From the NCBI GenBank assembly GCA_031291725.1, contig JARLIM010000031.1, positions 1 to 64,000 of the forward strand: 64,000 bases of DNA, in the 5' to 3' direction. Under the pieces are notes generated by a model, which saw only the letters and a program-made list of their open reading frames with translations, did no database searches and was not told the origin of the DNA. Shown piece by piece: positions 18,467 to 26,650 of this stretch. The position numbers and the translations under genes are program-made. The number at the start of each line of letters is the position of its first letter. The first letter of the stretch is position 1. The DNA comes from Acetobacteraceae bacterium. GTDB taxonomy: Bacteria > Pseudomonadota > Alphaproteobacteria > Acetobacterales > Acetobacteraceae.

Positions 18467-19687
18467 ATGACTGCGGCTGGTCGGCAGATTGCGTTCATCA
18501 ACACGGCACATCTGTTCTGCCATTACTGTCTGTTGATCCTACCCACCGCCGTGCTGGTGATGGCGCGGGCGGGTGGCGCCTTCGGCCCCGATTACGGCCC
18601 AATTCTGGCGCTGGCGACAACGATGTTCGTCTTCTACGGCCTGTTCTCGCTGCCGCAGGGATGGATTGCCGCCAAGATCGGTCGCAAGCATTTGATGACG
18701 ATCTATTTTATCGGCAACGGCCTGTCGATGATCGCCAGCGGCCTTGTCGGAACGCCCTTCGCGCTGGCCGTGGCCTTGGCCAGCACCGGTTTCTTTGCCG
18801 CGATCTATCACCCGATCGGCACGGCCATGCTCGTCGAAGCGGCGGGTGACACGCCGGGGCGGTCGATTGGGTTGAATGGTGTGTGCGGCAATTTCGGTGT
18901 GGCCCTGGCTCCGGTGGTCACGGCCTTCCTCTCTGCACATGGTGGCTGGCAGAGTGCCTTCATCTTCCCCGGCATTGTCTGCACAATCGTCGGACTGGTT
19001 TGGATGCGGCTGCCGGAAGCGGTGAATTTCGCACGAGGCAGCAGCCGCCCCTTCCCCAGCATTCCACCTGCTCTGGTGCGCCGGGCGGTGATCTCGCTGT
19101 TGCTGGTCGCCGCCGTCTCCGGTCTGGTGTTCAACGCCTTCACCTTGCTGCTGCCCAAGCTGATGCAGGAGCGCCTCGCCTCGTCGCCCGATTTGCTGCC
19201 GATGGTGGGCTTGGCCGCCTTCGCCGCCACATTATGCGGCGGACTGACTCAATTCACCGTGGGTCGGATGATCGACCGCACCACGCTGCGCCGCGTGTTC
19301 ATGCCGCTCGGGGTGACATTGCTGCCTGCGTTGCTCGCATTGGCCTATGTTGAGGGCTGGCTGGTGCTGCCGGTGGCGGCTGTGGTGGCGGCCGTGTTGT
19401 TCGGACAGGTGACGGTGAACGAGACCATGACCGCGCGCTATATCTCGCCCGCTTTGCGCACGCGGATGTATTCGATCCGCTTCTTCGTCGGCTTTCTTGG
19501 CAGTGCTACCGCCGCCCCGTTGGTGGGGGGGTTGTATGAGATGACGGGCGCACTCTCGGCCTCTGTGCTGGTGATGGCCGCTTTTGCAGCGATCACCCTG
19601 GGCTGCGCGCTGCTCTTCCCCGACCGCCGTGAGGAATTGCATCCCGAGTTGTGGACAACGGACCCCGCCCCTGCACCAGCAGAGTAG
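18467..19687 (+). CDS. MFS transporter
   Basis: The 406-residue protein shows about twelve hydrophobic helices. The loop between helices 2 and 3 reads LPQGWIAAKIGRKHLM, a variant of the MFS motif A. Mid-protein VCGNFGVALAPVVTAFL and the second-half TVGRMIDRTTLRRV fit the family. The substrate is unknown. GGAGGGG lies 7 nt before the ATG. The LolA-like gene follows in the same direction after 43 nt. Confidence 0.88.
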   Translation: MTAAGRQIAFINTAHLFCHYCLLILPTAVLVMARAGGAFGPDYGPILALATTMFVFYGLFSLPQGWIAAKIGRKHLMTIYFIGNGLSMIASGLVGTPFALAVALASTGFFAAIYHPIGTAMLVEAAGDTPGRSIGLNGVCGNFGVALAPVVTAFLSAHGGWQSAFIFPGIVCTIVGLVWMRLPEAVNFARGSSRPFPSIPPALVRRAVISLLLVAAVSGLVFNAFTLLLPKLMQERLASSPDLLPMVGLAAFAATLCGGLTQFTVGRMIDRTTLRRVFMPLGVTLLPALLALAYVEGWLVLPVAAVVAAVLFGQVTVNETMTARYISPALRTRMYSIRFFVGFLGSATAAPLVGGLYEMTGALSASVLVMAAFAAITLGCALLFPDRREELHPELWTTDPAPAPAE

Positions 19688-19730
19688 CACACGCCTTTCA
19701 ATTGCCATCGGCGAGTGCCAGATCAGAGAC

Positions 19731-20372
19731 ATGATGATTCATCGCCGCACCCTGCTCGCCACCCCACTTCTCGCCTGCCTTGCTCGGCCTGCCCAGGCAT
19801 CGGCTCCGGCGGCGGCCAAGCTGTCCGCCCAGGACCAAACCGATCTGACGCGGGTGGAGGGCTATCTGAATGGGATGAAGGCCATCACCGCGCGCTTCCT
19901 GCAGGTCGCCCCAGATGGTGCGGTGTCGCAGGGCAATGCCTGGCTGCAACGGCCGGGCAATATGCGCTTCGAATATGACAAGCCGGCCCCCTATCTGATG
20001 GTGGCCGGCTTCGGCTCGTTCGTTTTCTATGATTCCGAGTTGAATCAAACCACATCAATCCCACTGCGCACCACGCCGCTATCGATCCTGCTGGCGGAGA
20101 AGGTGGAATTGAAGGGCGATGTGACCGTGACCAATATCGACCGCCAACCCGGTGTGTTGCAGGTGACGATGGTGCGCAGTTCCTCGCCGGAAGATGGCAG
20201 CCTGACGCTGGTTTTTGCCGACCAACCACTGGCATTGCGGCAATGGGTGGTCACGGACGGCCAGCACCAGGAAACCACAGTGAGCCTGTATGACATTGAG
20301 CCGGGCGGCCCGTTTCCGGCGAGGATGTTCGAATTTCACGACCCGCGCCTGCAAGACAATCGACAAAACTAA
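19731..20372 (+). CDS. LolA-family outer-membrane lipoprotein carrier
   Basis: The 213-residue protein has a signal peptide (about residues 1-25, ending at PAQASA) and LolA-type features: VEGYLNGMKAITARFLQ, PGNMRFEYDKPAPYLMVA and LRQWVVTDGQHQETTVSLYD. LolA carries lipoproteins across the periplasm from LolCDE to LolB. Two adjacent ATG codons (19731, 19734) are both possible. The frame is open further upstream into the MFS gene, but the signal peptide fixes the start here. It could be a LolA paralogue; no lol partner is present. Confidence 0.88.
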   Translation: MMIHRRTLLATPLLACLARPAQASAPAAAKLSAQDQTDLTRVEGYLNGMKAITARFLQVAPDGAVSQGNAWLQRPGNMRFEYDKPAPYLMVAGFGSFVFYDSELNQTTSIPLRTTPLSILLAEKVELKGDVTVTNIDRQPGVLQVTMVRSSSPEDGSLTLVFADQPLALRQWVVTDGQHQETTVSLYDIEPGGPFPARMFEFHDPRLQDNRQN

Positions 20373-20428
20373 GGCAGCGGGGGAAAATCTGCCTTAATAT
20401 CGTCTCGGTTTGAATCGAACATGCCGCC

Positions 20429-21190
20429 ATGAAGCCGCTGATCGGAATTTCCTGCTGCACGAAGCTGTTTGGCACCTTTGGGATGGCCAATCACGCTGCC
20501 TCTGACACCTATATCCGCGCGACGGATACGTTGGTGGGCGGGGTGCCGGTGCTGGTGCCCGCCAATGGCAAGCGCGCTGATATCGACACGTTGGTGCGAC
20601 GACTCGACGGTTTCATGTTCACCGGCAGTCGCTCCAATGTCGCCCCGGATGAGTATGACGGCCCGCCACATCCTGAAGGCACGCCCGAAGATGCCGCACG
20701 CGATGCCGTCACGTTGCGACTGATCCGGGCTGCGGTGGCGGCGAACGTGCCGGTGTTGGCAATTTGCCGTGGCTTGCAGGAATTCAACGTGGCCATGGGT
20801 GGCTCGCTGCATCAGCGTTTGCAGGACCTGCCGGGCCGGATGGACCACGCCACGCCGATGCAGCCCAATCCGCGCATCCGCCAGGGCAAGGCGCATCATG
20901 TGCGGCTGGCAGCGGGAAGTTGGCTGCATCGTCTGGCCGGATCGACGACGCTTGCGGTGAACTCGCTGCACAATCAGGGCATCGACCGCCTCGCTCCGGC
21001 GCTGGTCGCCGAGGCATGGGCACCGGACGGCACCATCGAAGCCATCCGCGCGCCGTTACAGAGCTTTGCTGTCGGCGTGCAATGGCACCCGGAATACGAC
21101 CACGATACCGACGAGGTTTCACGCGGTATTTTCCGTGCCTTCGGTCAGGCCGTGCGCGCCCGGCAACGCATCCTGGCCGCTGCCGAATAG
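20429..21190 (+). CDS. Gamma-glutamyl-GABA hydrolase family (PuuD-like class I amidotransferase)
   Basis: The 253-residue protein has the nucleophile Cys in LAICRGLQEFNVAMGG (about residues 110-125), the catalytic His in VGVQWHPEY and FTGSRSNVAPDEYDG, close to the TGSPSN loop of E. coli PuuD. It likely hydrolyses gamma-glutamyl amides such as gamma-glutamyl-GABA in polyamine breakdown. No other puu gene is nearby, so the substrate is uncertain. Confidence 0.88.
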   Translation: MKPLIGISCCTKLFGTFGMANHAASDTYIRATDTLVGGVPVLVPANGKRADIDTLVRRLDGFMFTGSRSNVAPDEYDGPPHPEGTPEDAARDAVTLRLIRAAVAANVPVLAICRGLQEFNVAMGGSLHQRLQDLPGRMDHATPMQPNPRIRQGKAHHVRLAAGSWLHRLAGSTTLAVNSLHNQGIDRLAPALVAEAWAPDGTIEAIRAPLQSFAVGVQWHPEYDHDTDEVSRGIFRAFGQAVRARQRILAAAE

Positions 21191-21197
21191 ACAGCGC

Positions 21198-21518
21198 TTA
21201 CCAGATCTGCCGATGGCCCGTGTGGTCAATGCCGTGCAGCAATAGATGCGAGACATACACCAGCAACCCCACTCCGGCGCTGATCGCCAACACGTTGCGC
21301 ATGACGATGCTGAACCCGTTCTGCCACGGCAAATGCGCCTCGGCGATCTGCTGCCATGCCAACCTGATAATCGTCAGCACATACAGCGCTGCAAAAACGA
21401 TATCGAGTTGCATCTGCCGATCATGGCTAAGCTTGGTCAGCAAATCCGGTCTGTCGATCATCAGTGCCACGTAAAATGACCCGGCACATCCGCACAGAAA
21501 CATCAAGACAATGAACAT
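21198..21518 (-). CDS. Small hypothetical membrane protein
   Basis: The 106-residue protein begins MFIVLMFLCGCAGSFYVAL and has about three hydrophobic stretches: residues 1-20, a helix near 40-55 and one near 78-95. I do not recognise a family. The ATG at 21518 follows GGGTGAG and is preferred over the GTG at 21533. It converges with the PuuD-like gene, 7 nt between stops. Codon use looks less GC-biased than its neighbours. Confidence 0.6.
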   Translation of the reverse strand: MFIVLMFLCGCAGSFYVALMIDRPDLLTKLSHDRQMQLDIVFAALYVLTIIRLAWQQIAEAHLPWQNGFSIVMRNVLAISAGVGLLVYVSHLLLHGIDHTGHRQIW

Positions 21519-21575
21519 CGTCTCACCCGCCACATGGTTCGCCGCACCCTCCAGTGCAGACGAACCATGACATGT

Positions 21576-21689
21576 TCAGCGGTAGTAATAAACCGGACGA
21601 TAACCATGACCAGGTACAACTATACACCCACCCAATGCGATGGTTGCCAAGATAACACACACTGAACGGGCCATCCATTTCACGAACAC
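21576..21689 (-). CDS. Very small putative lipoprotein (37 residues)
   Basis: Translation from the GTG at 21689 gives a basic N-terminus, the hydrophobic run VCVILATIAL, a lipobox-like LGGC, and a short tail IVVPGHGYRPVYYYR rich in Tyr. The pattern resembles tiny Gly/Tyr-rich lipoproteins of proteobacteria. GGAG lies 6 nt before this GTG; an in-frame ATG at 21701 overlaps that site and is less likely. A strong extended -10 promoter sits just upstream. Signal peptidase II processing is inferred. No partner gene is evident. Confidence 0.55.
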   Translation of the reverse strand: MFVKWMARSVCVILATIALGGCIVVPGHGYRPVYYYR

Positions 21690-21716
21690 CGCACGCTCCA
21701 TCGGTTGAACTCGTAT

Positions 21717-21725
21717 TTTATAGCA
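21717..21725 (-). promoter_or_regulatory. Extended -10 promoter for the small lipoprotein gene
   Basis: On the minus strand the sequence reads TGCTATAAA, matching the extended -10 form TGnTATAAT at all but one position, inside an AT-rich stretch. The predicted transcript start is about 21710, leaving roughly a 20-nt leader before the GTG at 21689. No good -35 lies 17 nt upstream, as is usual for extended -10 promoters. Confidence 0.5.
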
Positions 21726-22059
21726 TGAATATCGAGGCAATTTTGTGTCTTTCATTACAATTTGCAACGGTTACAACAGTTTAATGACGAAGATATCTGC
21801 CTGTTTCTTTTGATTTTTCTGTAATTAATCTATCGAAACAGATTGAGGGCGATGGCAGCGCCCGTCATCTGGCAGCCCCAAATCGATCATCACAAAAATC
21901 TCACAAAAATGTTACTCGCCAAAAATTCACTGATAAAAATTCGTCAACTCTGCGCTGCCGGAGGCAACTGAGGGGAGGTACGGATTGTCCGCCTCGGTGC
22001 GCGCCATATTGTCGTCAAAACCGCCCTGAATCGCCCGATACATTTTACGGGAGCGCCAG
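21726..22059. other. AT-rich intergenic region with clustered A-tracts
   Basis: This gene-free stretch is far more AT-rich than the rest of the window. It has a direct repeat TCACAAAAAT at 21890-21899 and 21901-21910 (11-bp period) and AAAAATTC at 21921-21928 and 21935-21942, so four A5 tracts lie within about 46 bp. Such spacing can bend DNA or attract nucleoid proteins. I found no convincing sigma-70 pair for the downstream glycosyltransferase and no open frame worth calling. Confidence 0.5.
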
Positions 22060-25000
22060 ATGAACGACATGCCCCGGCTGCTGCAACCGATCCTGCAAGA
22101 CCAATCCAGCGCCATTGCCGATGGCAGGGGCGAGACGATGATCCTGAATTCCGGATTGTTCGATGCCATCTGGTATCTGGCACGCCACACCGATGTGGCA
22201 AAATCTGGGCTCGATGCGCTGAGCCATTACCTCGACACTGGCTGGCGTGAGGGACGCTGGCCGAATGCGTATTTCGATGTGGAGTTCTACCTCACCCAAC
22301 ACCCGGACATTGCCCGCGCCGGGATCGACCCATTGCTGCATTACATCCTCGCCGGTGAGGCGGCGGGCTGGGCACCGTCGGAATTCTTCGAGCCCGCCTG
22401 GTACGCCACCGAACATCTGCTCGCCCCCGGCCAATCCCCGCTGGCGCATTTCCTCGCCCATCGCTTCACCGGCAAAGTCAGCCCGATGGCGGCGTTCGAT
22501 GTGGCCTTCTACATGACGCGCAACCCCGATCTCGCACGCGCGGCTGTGGACCCGTTCGAGCATTATCGCCTCTACGGCTATCGCGAGGGCCGCGATCCTT
22601 CGGCGCAGTTCGACACCAAATACTATCTGCATCGCTATCTCGACGGCGCTTTGGACGAAAACCCGCTGCTGCATTGGCGGCGCTACCGGCATATCCTTAC
22701 CCTGCGCACCCAACGCCCACGCGACGAGGCAAGCGTGTTCGAACAGGCCCGCCGCTCCTCACGCCCTGGCCCCGGATTCGAAGAATTCCAACCGCTGCCG
22801 CGCAACGCCGCGCGGCAGGCGAAGTTGCTCGCGTATTACCTGCCGCAATTCCATCAAACGGCGGAGAATGACCGTTGGTGGGGACGTGGTTTCACGGAAT
22901 GGACGGCGATTGCCCGCGCCATGCCGCGTTTCGAAGGCCATTACCAGCCGCGCATCCCGCGCGACCTCGGCAGCTACGACCTGGCCAATCCCGAGACAAT
23001 GCGTCGGCAGATCGCGATGGCGCAGGGGGCCGGGATTTTCGGCTTTGTGCATTATTTCTACTGGTTCAACGGCCAACGTCTGCTCGCCACCCCCACCGAG
23101 ACGATGCTGGCCGATCCCAGCCTGGATTTCCCGTTTTGCCTGATGTGGGCCAATGAGAATTGGAGCCGCAGATGGGATGGCTCCGAACAGGATGTGCTGA
23201 TCCGCCAAGATTACCGCGAGGAGGACGAGCCTGCCCTGATTGCTGAATTCGCCCGTCATTTTGCCGATCCGCGCTATATCCGCTTCGGCGGACGGCCGGT
23301 GCTGATGCTTTATCGCGCGGGCATCATTCCCGATTGTGCGGCGATGCTGGCACGCGTTCGGCAGGAATTCCGCGTGCGCTTCGCCGAAGATCCGATCTTT
23401 CTGATGGCGCAGAGCTTCGAGGATCGCGACCCGGCCAACTTCGGCTGTGATGGCGCCATCGAGTTCCCGCCGCACAAACTCACCAAAGCCGTCCGCTCGA
23501 TCAACCAGAAAATCCGCAGTTTTGACCCGATGATGCGCGGCCAGATCTTTGCCTATGACGACGTTGTCACCGCCTCGCTGGCCGAGAAGGCACCCGATTA
23601 CCCGTTGATCCGCTGCGCCCTGCCCAGTTGGGACAATGACGCACGGCGCGAGGGCGCGGGCATGGCATTGGCATGGTCGCAGCCGGAGAAATACCAGGCA
23701 TGGCTGTCCGAACTCATCGCACGTACCGACACCAATCGCGTTTTTGGTGAGCGGATTGTGGCGATCAATGCGTGGAATGAATGGGCAGAGGGTGCCTATC
23801 TGGAGCCGGACGTGCATTTCGGTGCCGCCTATCTCAACGCCACCGCCCGCGCTGTCGCCAGATTGCCGGATCAAGGCGTGCGCGAACGTCTGCTGCTGGT
23901 GGGACATGACGCCTTCCCCGCCGGCGCGCAAATGCTGCTGCTCAACATCGGCCGCCAGTTGATCGAGGCGCACGGGGTGGAGGTTGAGTTTCTGCTGCTC
24001 GGCGATGGCAAGCTGAAACCCGATTACGCTGCCCTCGCCCCCACCCATATCGCCGGTGACCGTCCGGCCTTGGAGGCGTGGTTGAAGGTGGCAGCCAAGC
24101 GCGGGGTGAGCCAGGCGCTGGTCAACACATCCGTCGCCGCCCGCGTGACTGCCGCGCTCGATCAGGTGGGGATCGGCGCGATTCAGTTGGTGCATGAACT
24201 GCCCAGGGTGATCGCCGAATACGGCATGCTGCCAGGATTGCGTGCCGGCGCGCGGCTGGCACGGCGGGTCATCTTCCCGGCAGCCTGTGTGCGCGATGCC
24301 TTCCCACTGCTGGAGCAAATGAAACCGGCGCAAATCCGACTATTGCCGCAGGGCCTCTACAGCCAGATCAGGTGCGATCCCGCCGCCCGGATGCGCACGC
24401 GCGAGGCACTCGGCATTCCCGACACGGCACGACTGGTGCTCGGCGCGGGTTATGGCGATATGCGCAAGGGCATCGATCTCTTCCTGCAAGTGGCACGACA
24501 AGCCTGGAACCATGCGGCCGGGCGCGACATTCATTTCTGCTGGGTCGGCGACATGGCGCATTCATTGGCAACCTATCTCGCCCCGGAGATCGAGGCGGCG
24601 AAGGCCAGTGGGCTGGGGCATTTCCCCGGCTTTCAAGCCGATATGCAGGGCTACATGAACGCCGCCGACGCCTTCGCCCTCACTTCGCGCGAAGACCCAT
24701 TCCCGTCAGTGGCGTTGGAGGCATTGGCGAGCGGGATGCAGGTGGTGGCGTTTGCCAATACCGGCGGCATTGCCGATCTGCTGCGTGACCCGGCGCTAGG
24801 GCGGGTGGTGCCGATGTCCGATTCAGCGGCGATGGCAGAGGCGGTGTGCGCGCTGGCGGTGGTTCTGCCGCCGGCGGCACGGGCCGAGCGGGCGGCGATG
24901 GCGCAGGCACGGTTCGATTTCGGCGATTATGTGCGCGAGATCCTGGCCGAACTGCGCCCGGGGGCACCCCGGATTTCGGTCGCCATTCCCAGCCACAACT

Positions 25001-25803
25001 ACGCCCACCACCTTGCCGAACGTCTTGGCTCGGTTTTCGCACAAACACCTGCGCTGGAGGAAATTCTGCTGCTCGACGATGCCTCCACCGATGACAGCGT
25101 GGCCATTGCCTGCCAGACCGCCGGCGAATGGCGGCGCGTGCTGCGGATGGATCTGCGGGCGGAGAATTCCGGCTCGGTATTCCGGCAATGGCAGCGCGCG
25201 GCGGAATTGGCGCGCGGCGATTACCTCTGGATCGCCGAGGCTGACGATGCCGCCAGCCCCAACATGCTCGCCCGCCTCGCCGATCTACTCGCCCGCCACG
25301 ACAACCTCGATCTCGTCTTCTGCGACAGCCGCGCCATCGATGCGGCGGGGGGGGAGGTGATGCCCAGTTATCAGGACTATTACCGCCAGAGCGGGATCGA
25401 TTGTCTGTTGCACGATGGCCTGTTCACCGCACGGGAGTTTCTGGAAAACGCGCTGTCCATACGCAACGCCATCCTCAATGCCAGCGCGGTGATCTTCCGC
25501 ACCGAGGCGTTGCGCGCTGCGATGGCGCGGTGTGCGGCTGAGTTGGATGAATGGCGGGTGGCGGGGGATTGGCGGGTGTATGTCGAGATGCTGCACCAAA
25601 GCCAGGGCCGCGTTGGCTATCTTGCCAGCCCGCTCAACCTCCATCGCCGCCATGCGGGCAGTGTGACCGCCCAACTCGCACCGGAGGAAATGCGCAGCGA
25701 AATTGCGCGGATGCACAAGGTGATCAACAGTGCATTGGGGCCGGATAAGGCGCGCGAGAAGGCGCAGAAGACGTATCTGGCATCGTTGCGCGGTGTGAAA
25801 TGA
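22060..25803 (+). CDS. Multidomain glycan enzyme: N-terminal repeats, WbsX-like, GT4 and GT2 domains
   Basis: The 1247-residue protein has four parts. Residues about 28-225 hold repeats of the form FDxxYYLxxxPDxAxxGxDPLxHY-G-xEGRxP. About 255-600 is a WbsX-like (GH99-type) domain with AYYLPQFHQTAENDRWWGRG, GFTEWTAI, MWANENWSRRWDG and INAWNEWAEGAYLEPD. About 608-960 is a GT4-type glycosyltransferase with ALTSREDPFPSVALEALASG. About 971-1245 is a GT2 domain with VAIPSHNYAHHLAERL, LLDDASTDDS and WIAEADD. It probably builds or trims surface polysaccharide. GGGAG precedes the ATG by 8 nt. It stands alone, without wzx/wzy or other sugar genes. Confidence 0.92.
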   Translation: MNDMPRLLQPILQDQSSAIADGRGETMILNSGLFDAIWYLARHTDVAKSGLDALSHYLDTGWREGRWPNAYFDVEFYLTQHPDIARAGIDPLLHYILAGEAAGWAPSEFFEPAWYATEHLLAPGQSPLAHFLAHRFTGKVSPMAAFDVAFYMTRNPDLARAAVDPFEHYRLYGYREGRDPSAQFDTKYYLHRYLDGALDENPLLHWRRYRHILTLRTQRPRDEASVFEQARRSSRPGPGFEEFQPLPRNAARQAKLLAYYLPQFHQTAENDRWWGRGFTEWTAIARAMPRFEGHYQPRIPRDLGSYDLANPETMRRQIAMAQGAGIFGFVHYFYWFNGQRLLATPTETMLADPSLDFPFCLMWANENWSRRWDGSEQDVLIRQDYREEDEPALIAEFARHFADPRYIRFGGRPVLMLYRAGIIPDCAAMLARVRQEFRVRFAEDPIFLMAQSFEDRDPANFGCDGAIEFPPHKLTKAVRSINQKIRSFDPMMRGQIFAYDDVVTASLAEKAPDYPLIRCALPSWDNDARREGAGMALAWSQPEKYQAWLSELIARTDTNRVFGERIVAINAWNEWAEGAYLEPDVHFGAAYLNATARAVARLPDQGVRERLLLVGHDAFPAGAQMLLLNIGRQLIEAHGVEVEFLLLGDGKLKPDYAALAPTHIAGDRPALEAWLKVAAKRGVSQALVNTSVAARVTAALDQVGIGAIQLVHELPRVIAEYGMLPGLRAGARLARRVIFPAACVRDAFPLLEQMKPAQIRLLPQGLYSQIRCDPAARMRTREALGIPDTARLVLGAGYGDMRKGIDLFLQVARQAWNHAAGRDIHFCWVGDMAHSLATYLAPEIEAAKASGLGHFPGFQADMQGYMNAADAFALTSREDPFPSVALEALASGMQVVAFANTGGIADLLRDPALGRVVPMSDSAAMAEAVCALAVVLPPAARAERAAMAQARFDFGDYVREILAELRPGAPRISVAIPSHNYAHHLAERLGSVFAQTPALEEILLLDDASTDDSVAIACQTAGEWRRVLRMDLRAENSGSVFRQWQRAAELARGDYLWIAEADDAASPNMLARLADLLARHDNLDLVFCDSRAIDAAGGEVMPSYQDYYRQSGIDCLLHDGLFTAREFLENALSIRNAILNASAVIFRTEALRAAMARCAAELDEWRVAGDWRVYVEMLHQSQGRVGYLASPLNLHRRHAGSVTAQLAPEEMRSEIARMHKVINSALGPDKAREKAQKTYLASLRGVK

Positions 25804-25903
25804 CGCCTATGGGAGACTGAACTCGGGTTGAACCAACATCCCCCGTCATGGCTGCACATCGTGCCACAATGACGCAGTGGAGTGGTCAAGTTTCACCCCT
25901 CCA

Positions 25904-26650
25904 TCATAACGCCTCAACCCGCCGTGCCCCGATCAGAAATTCGTGGTTGCCTTCCGGCCCGGTGATCGGGCTTTCGGAAATGCCCACCACCTCCCAACCG
26001 GGCAGAGCTTCCCACCATGCCCGAATGCGCGCGCAAACCTCTTGATGCACCGCCGGATCGCGCACCACGCCCTTGGCCCCCACCTGCCCCGGCCCGGCCT
26101 CGAATTGCGGTTTGATCAACGCCACCGCCCAGGCACCGGGCACACACAGCGCGAGCGGATTGGGCAGCAAGGTCTGCAAGCCGATAAAGCTGGCATCGCA
26201 CACCAAAGCGCCAATCGGCTCGGCGATCTGCTCTGGCGTCAGATGGCGGGCATTGGTTTTTTCCATCACCACCACGCGCGCATCCGAGCGCAATTTCCAC
26301 GCAAGCTGCCCGTGGCCGACATCGACGGCATAGACTTTCGCAGCCCCGTTGGTCAGCAGCACATCGGTGAAGCCGCCGGTGGAGGCGCCAACGTCAAGGC
26401 AGATGAGACCGGCGGGGTCAAAGCCGAATGCCGCCAACCCATGCGCCAATTTCAGCCCGCCGCGCGACACCCAAGGGTGATCCTGGCCTTTGACATCCAG
26501 CGGCGCATCCTCGGCCAGCAATTGCCCGGCTTTTTCCACCCGACGGTCGCCGGTGTAGATTTTGCCTGCCAGAATCAGCGCCTGCGCCCTCGTGCGGCTT
26601 TCCACCAGGCCGCGATCGACGAGGGCCTGATCGGCGCGAATTTTCGCCAC
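25904..26650 (-). CDS. tlyA: TlyA-family rRNA (cytidine-2'-O)-methyltransferase
   Basis: The 248-residue protein has an N-terminal S4 RNA-binding domain (RADQALVDRGLVESRTRAQA, residues 5-24) and an FtsJ-like Rossmann domain with the SAM motif CLDVGASTGGFTDVLL. VDVGHGQLAWKL and ALIKPQFE carry further family residues. TlyA methylates 16S/23S rRNA and is often misnamed hemolysin. The GTG directly abuts the dxs stop (TAA then GTG), so it is the last gene of xseB-ispA-dxs-tlyA, a conserved alphaproteobacterial order. Confidence 0.93.
   Translation of the reverse strand: MAKIRADQALVDRGLVESRTRAQALILAGKIYTGDRRVEKAGQLLAEDAPLDVKGQDHPWVSRGGLKLAHGLAAFGFDPAGLICLDVGASTGGFTDVLLTNGAAKVYAVDVGHGQLAWKLRSDARVVVMEKTNARHLTPEQIAEPIGALVCDASFIGLQTLLPNPLALCVPGAWAVALIKPQFEAGPGQVGAKGVVRDPAVHQEVCARIRAWWEALPGWEVVGISESPITGPEGNHEFLIGARRVEAL

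Noticed and set aside
22759-24333. 524-codon minus-strand frame inside the glycosyltransferase gene
   Set aside because: The plus-strand frame has clear WbsX and GT motifs; the opposite frame shows none.
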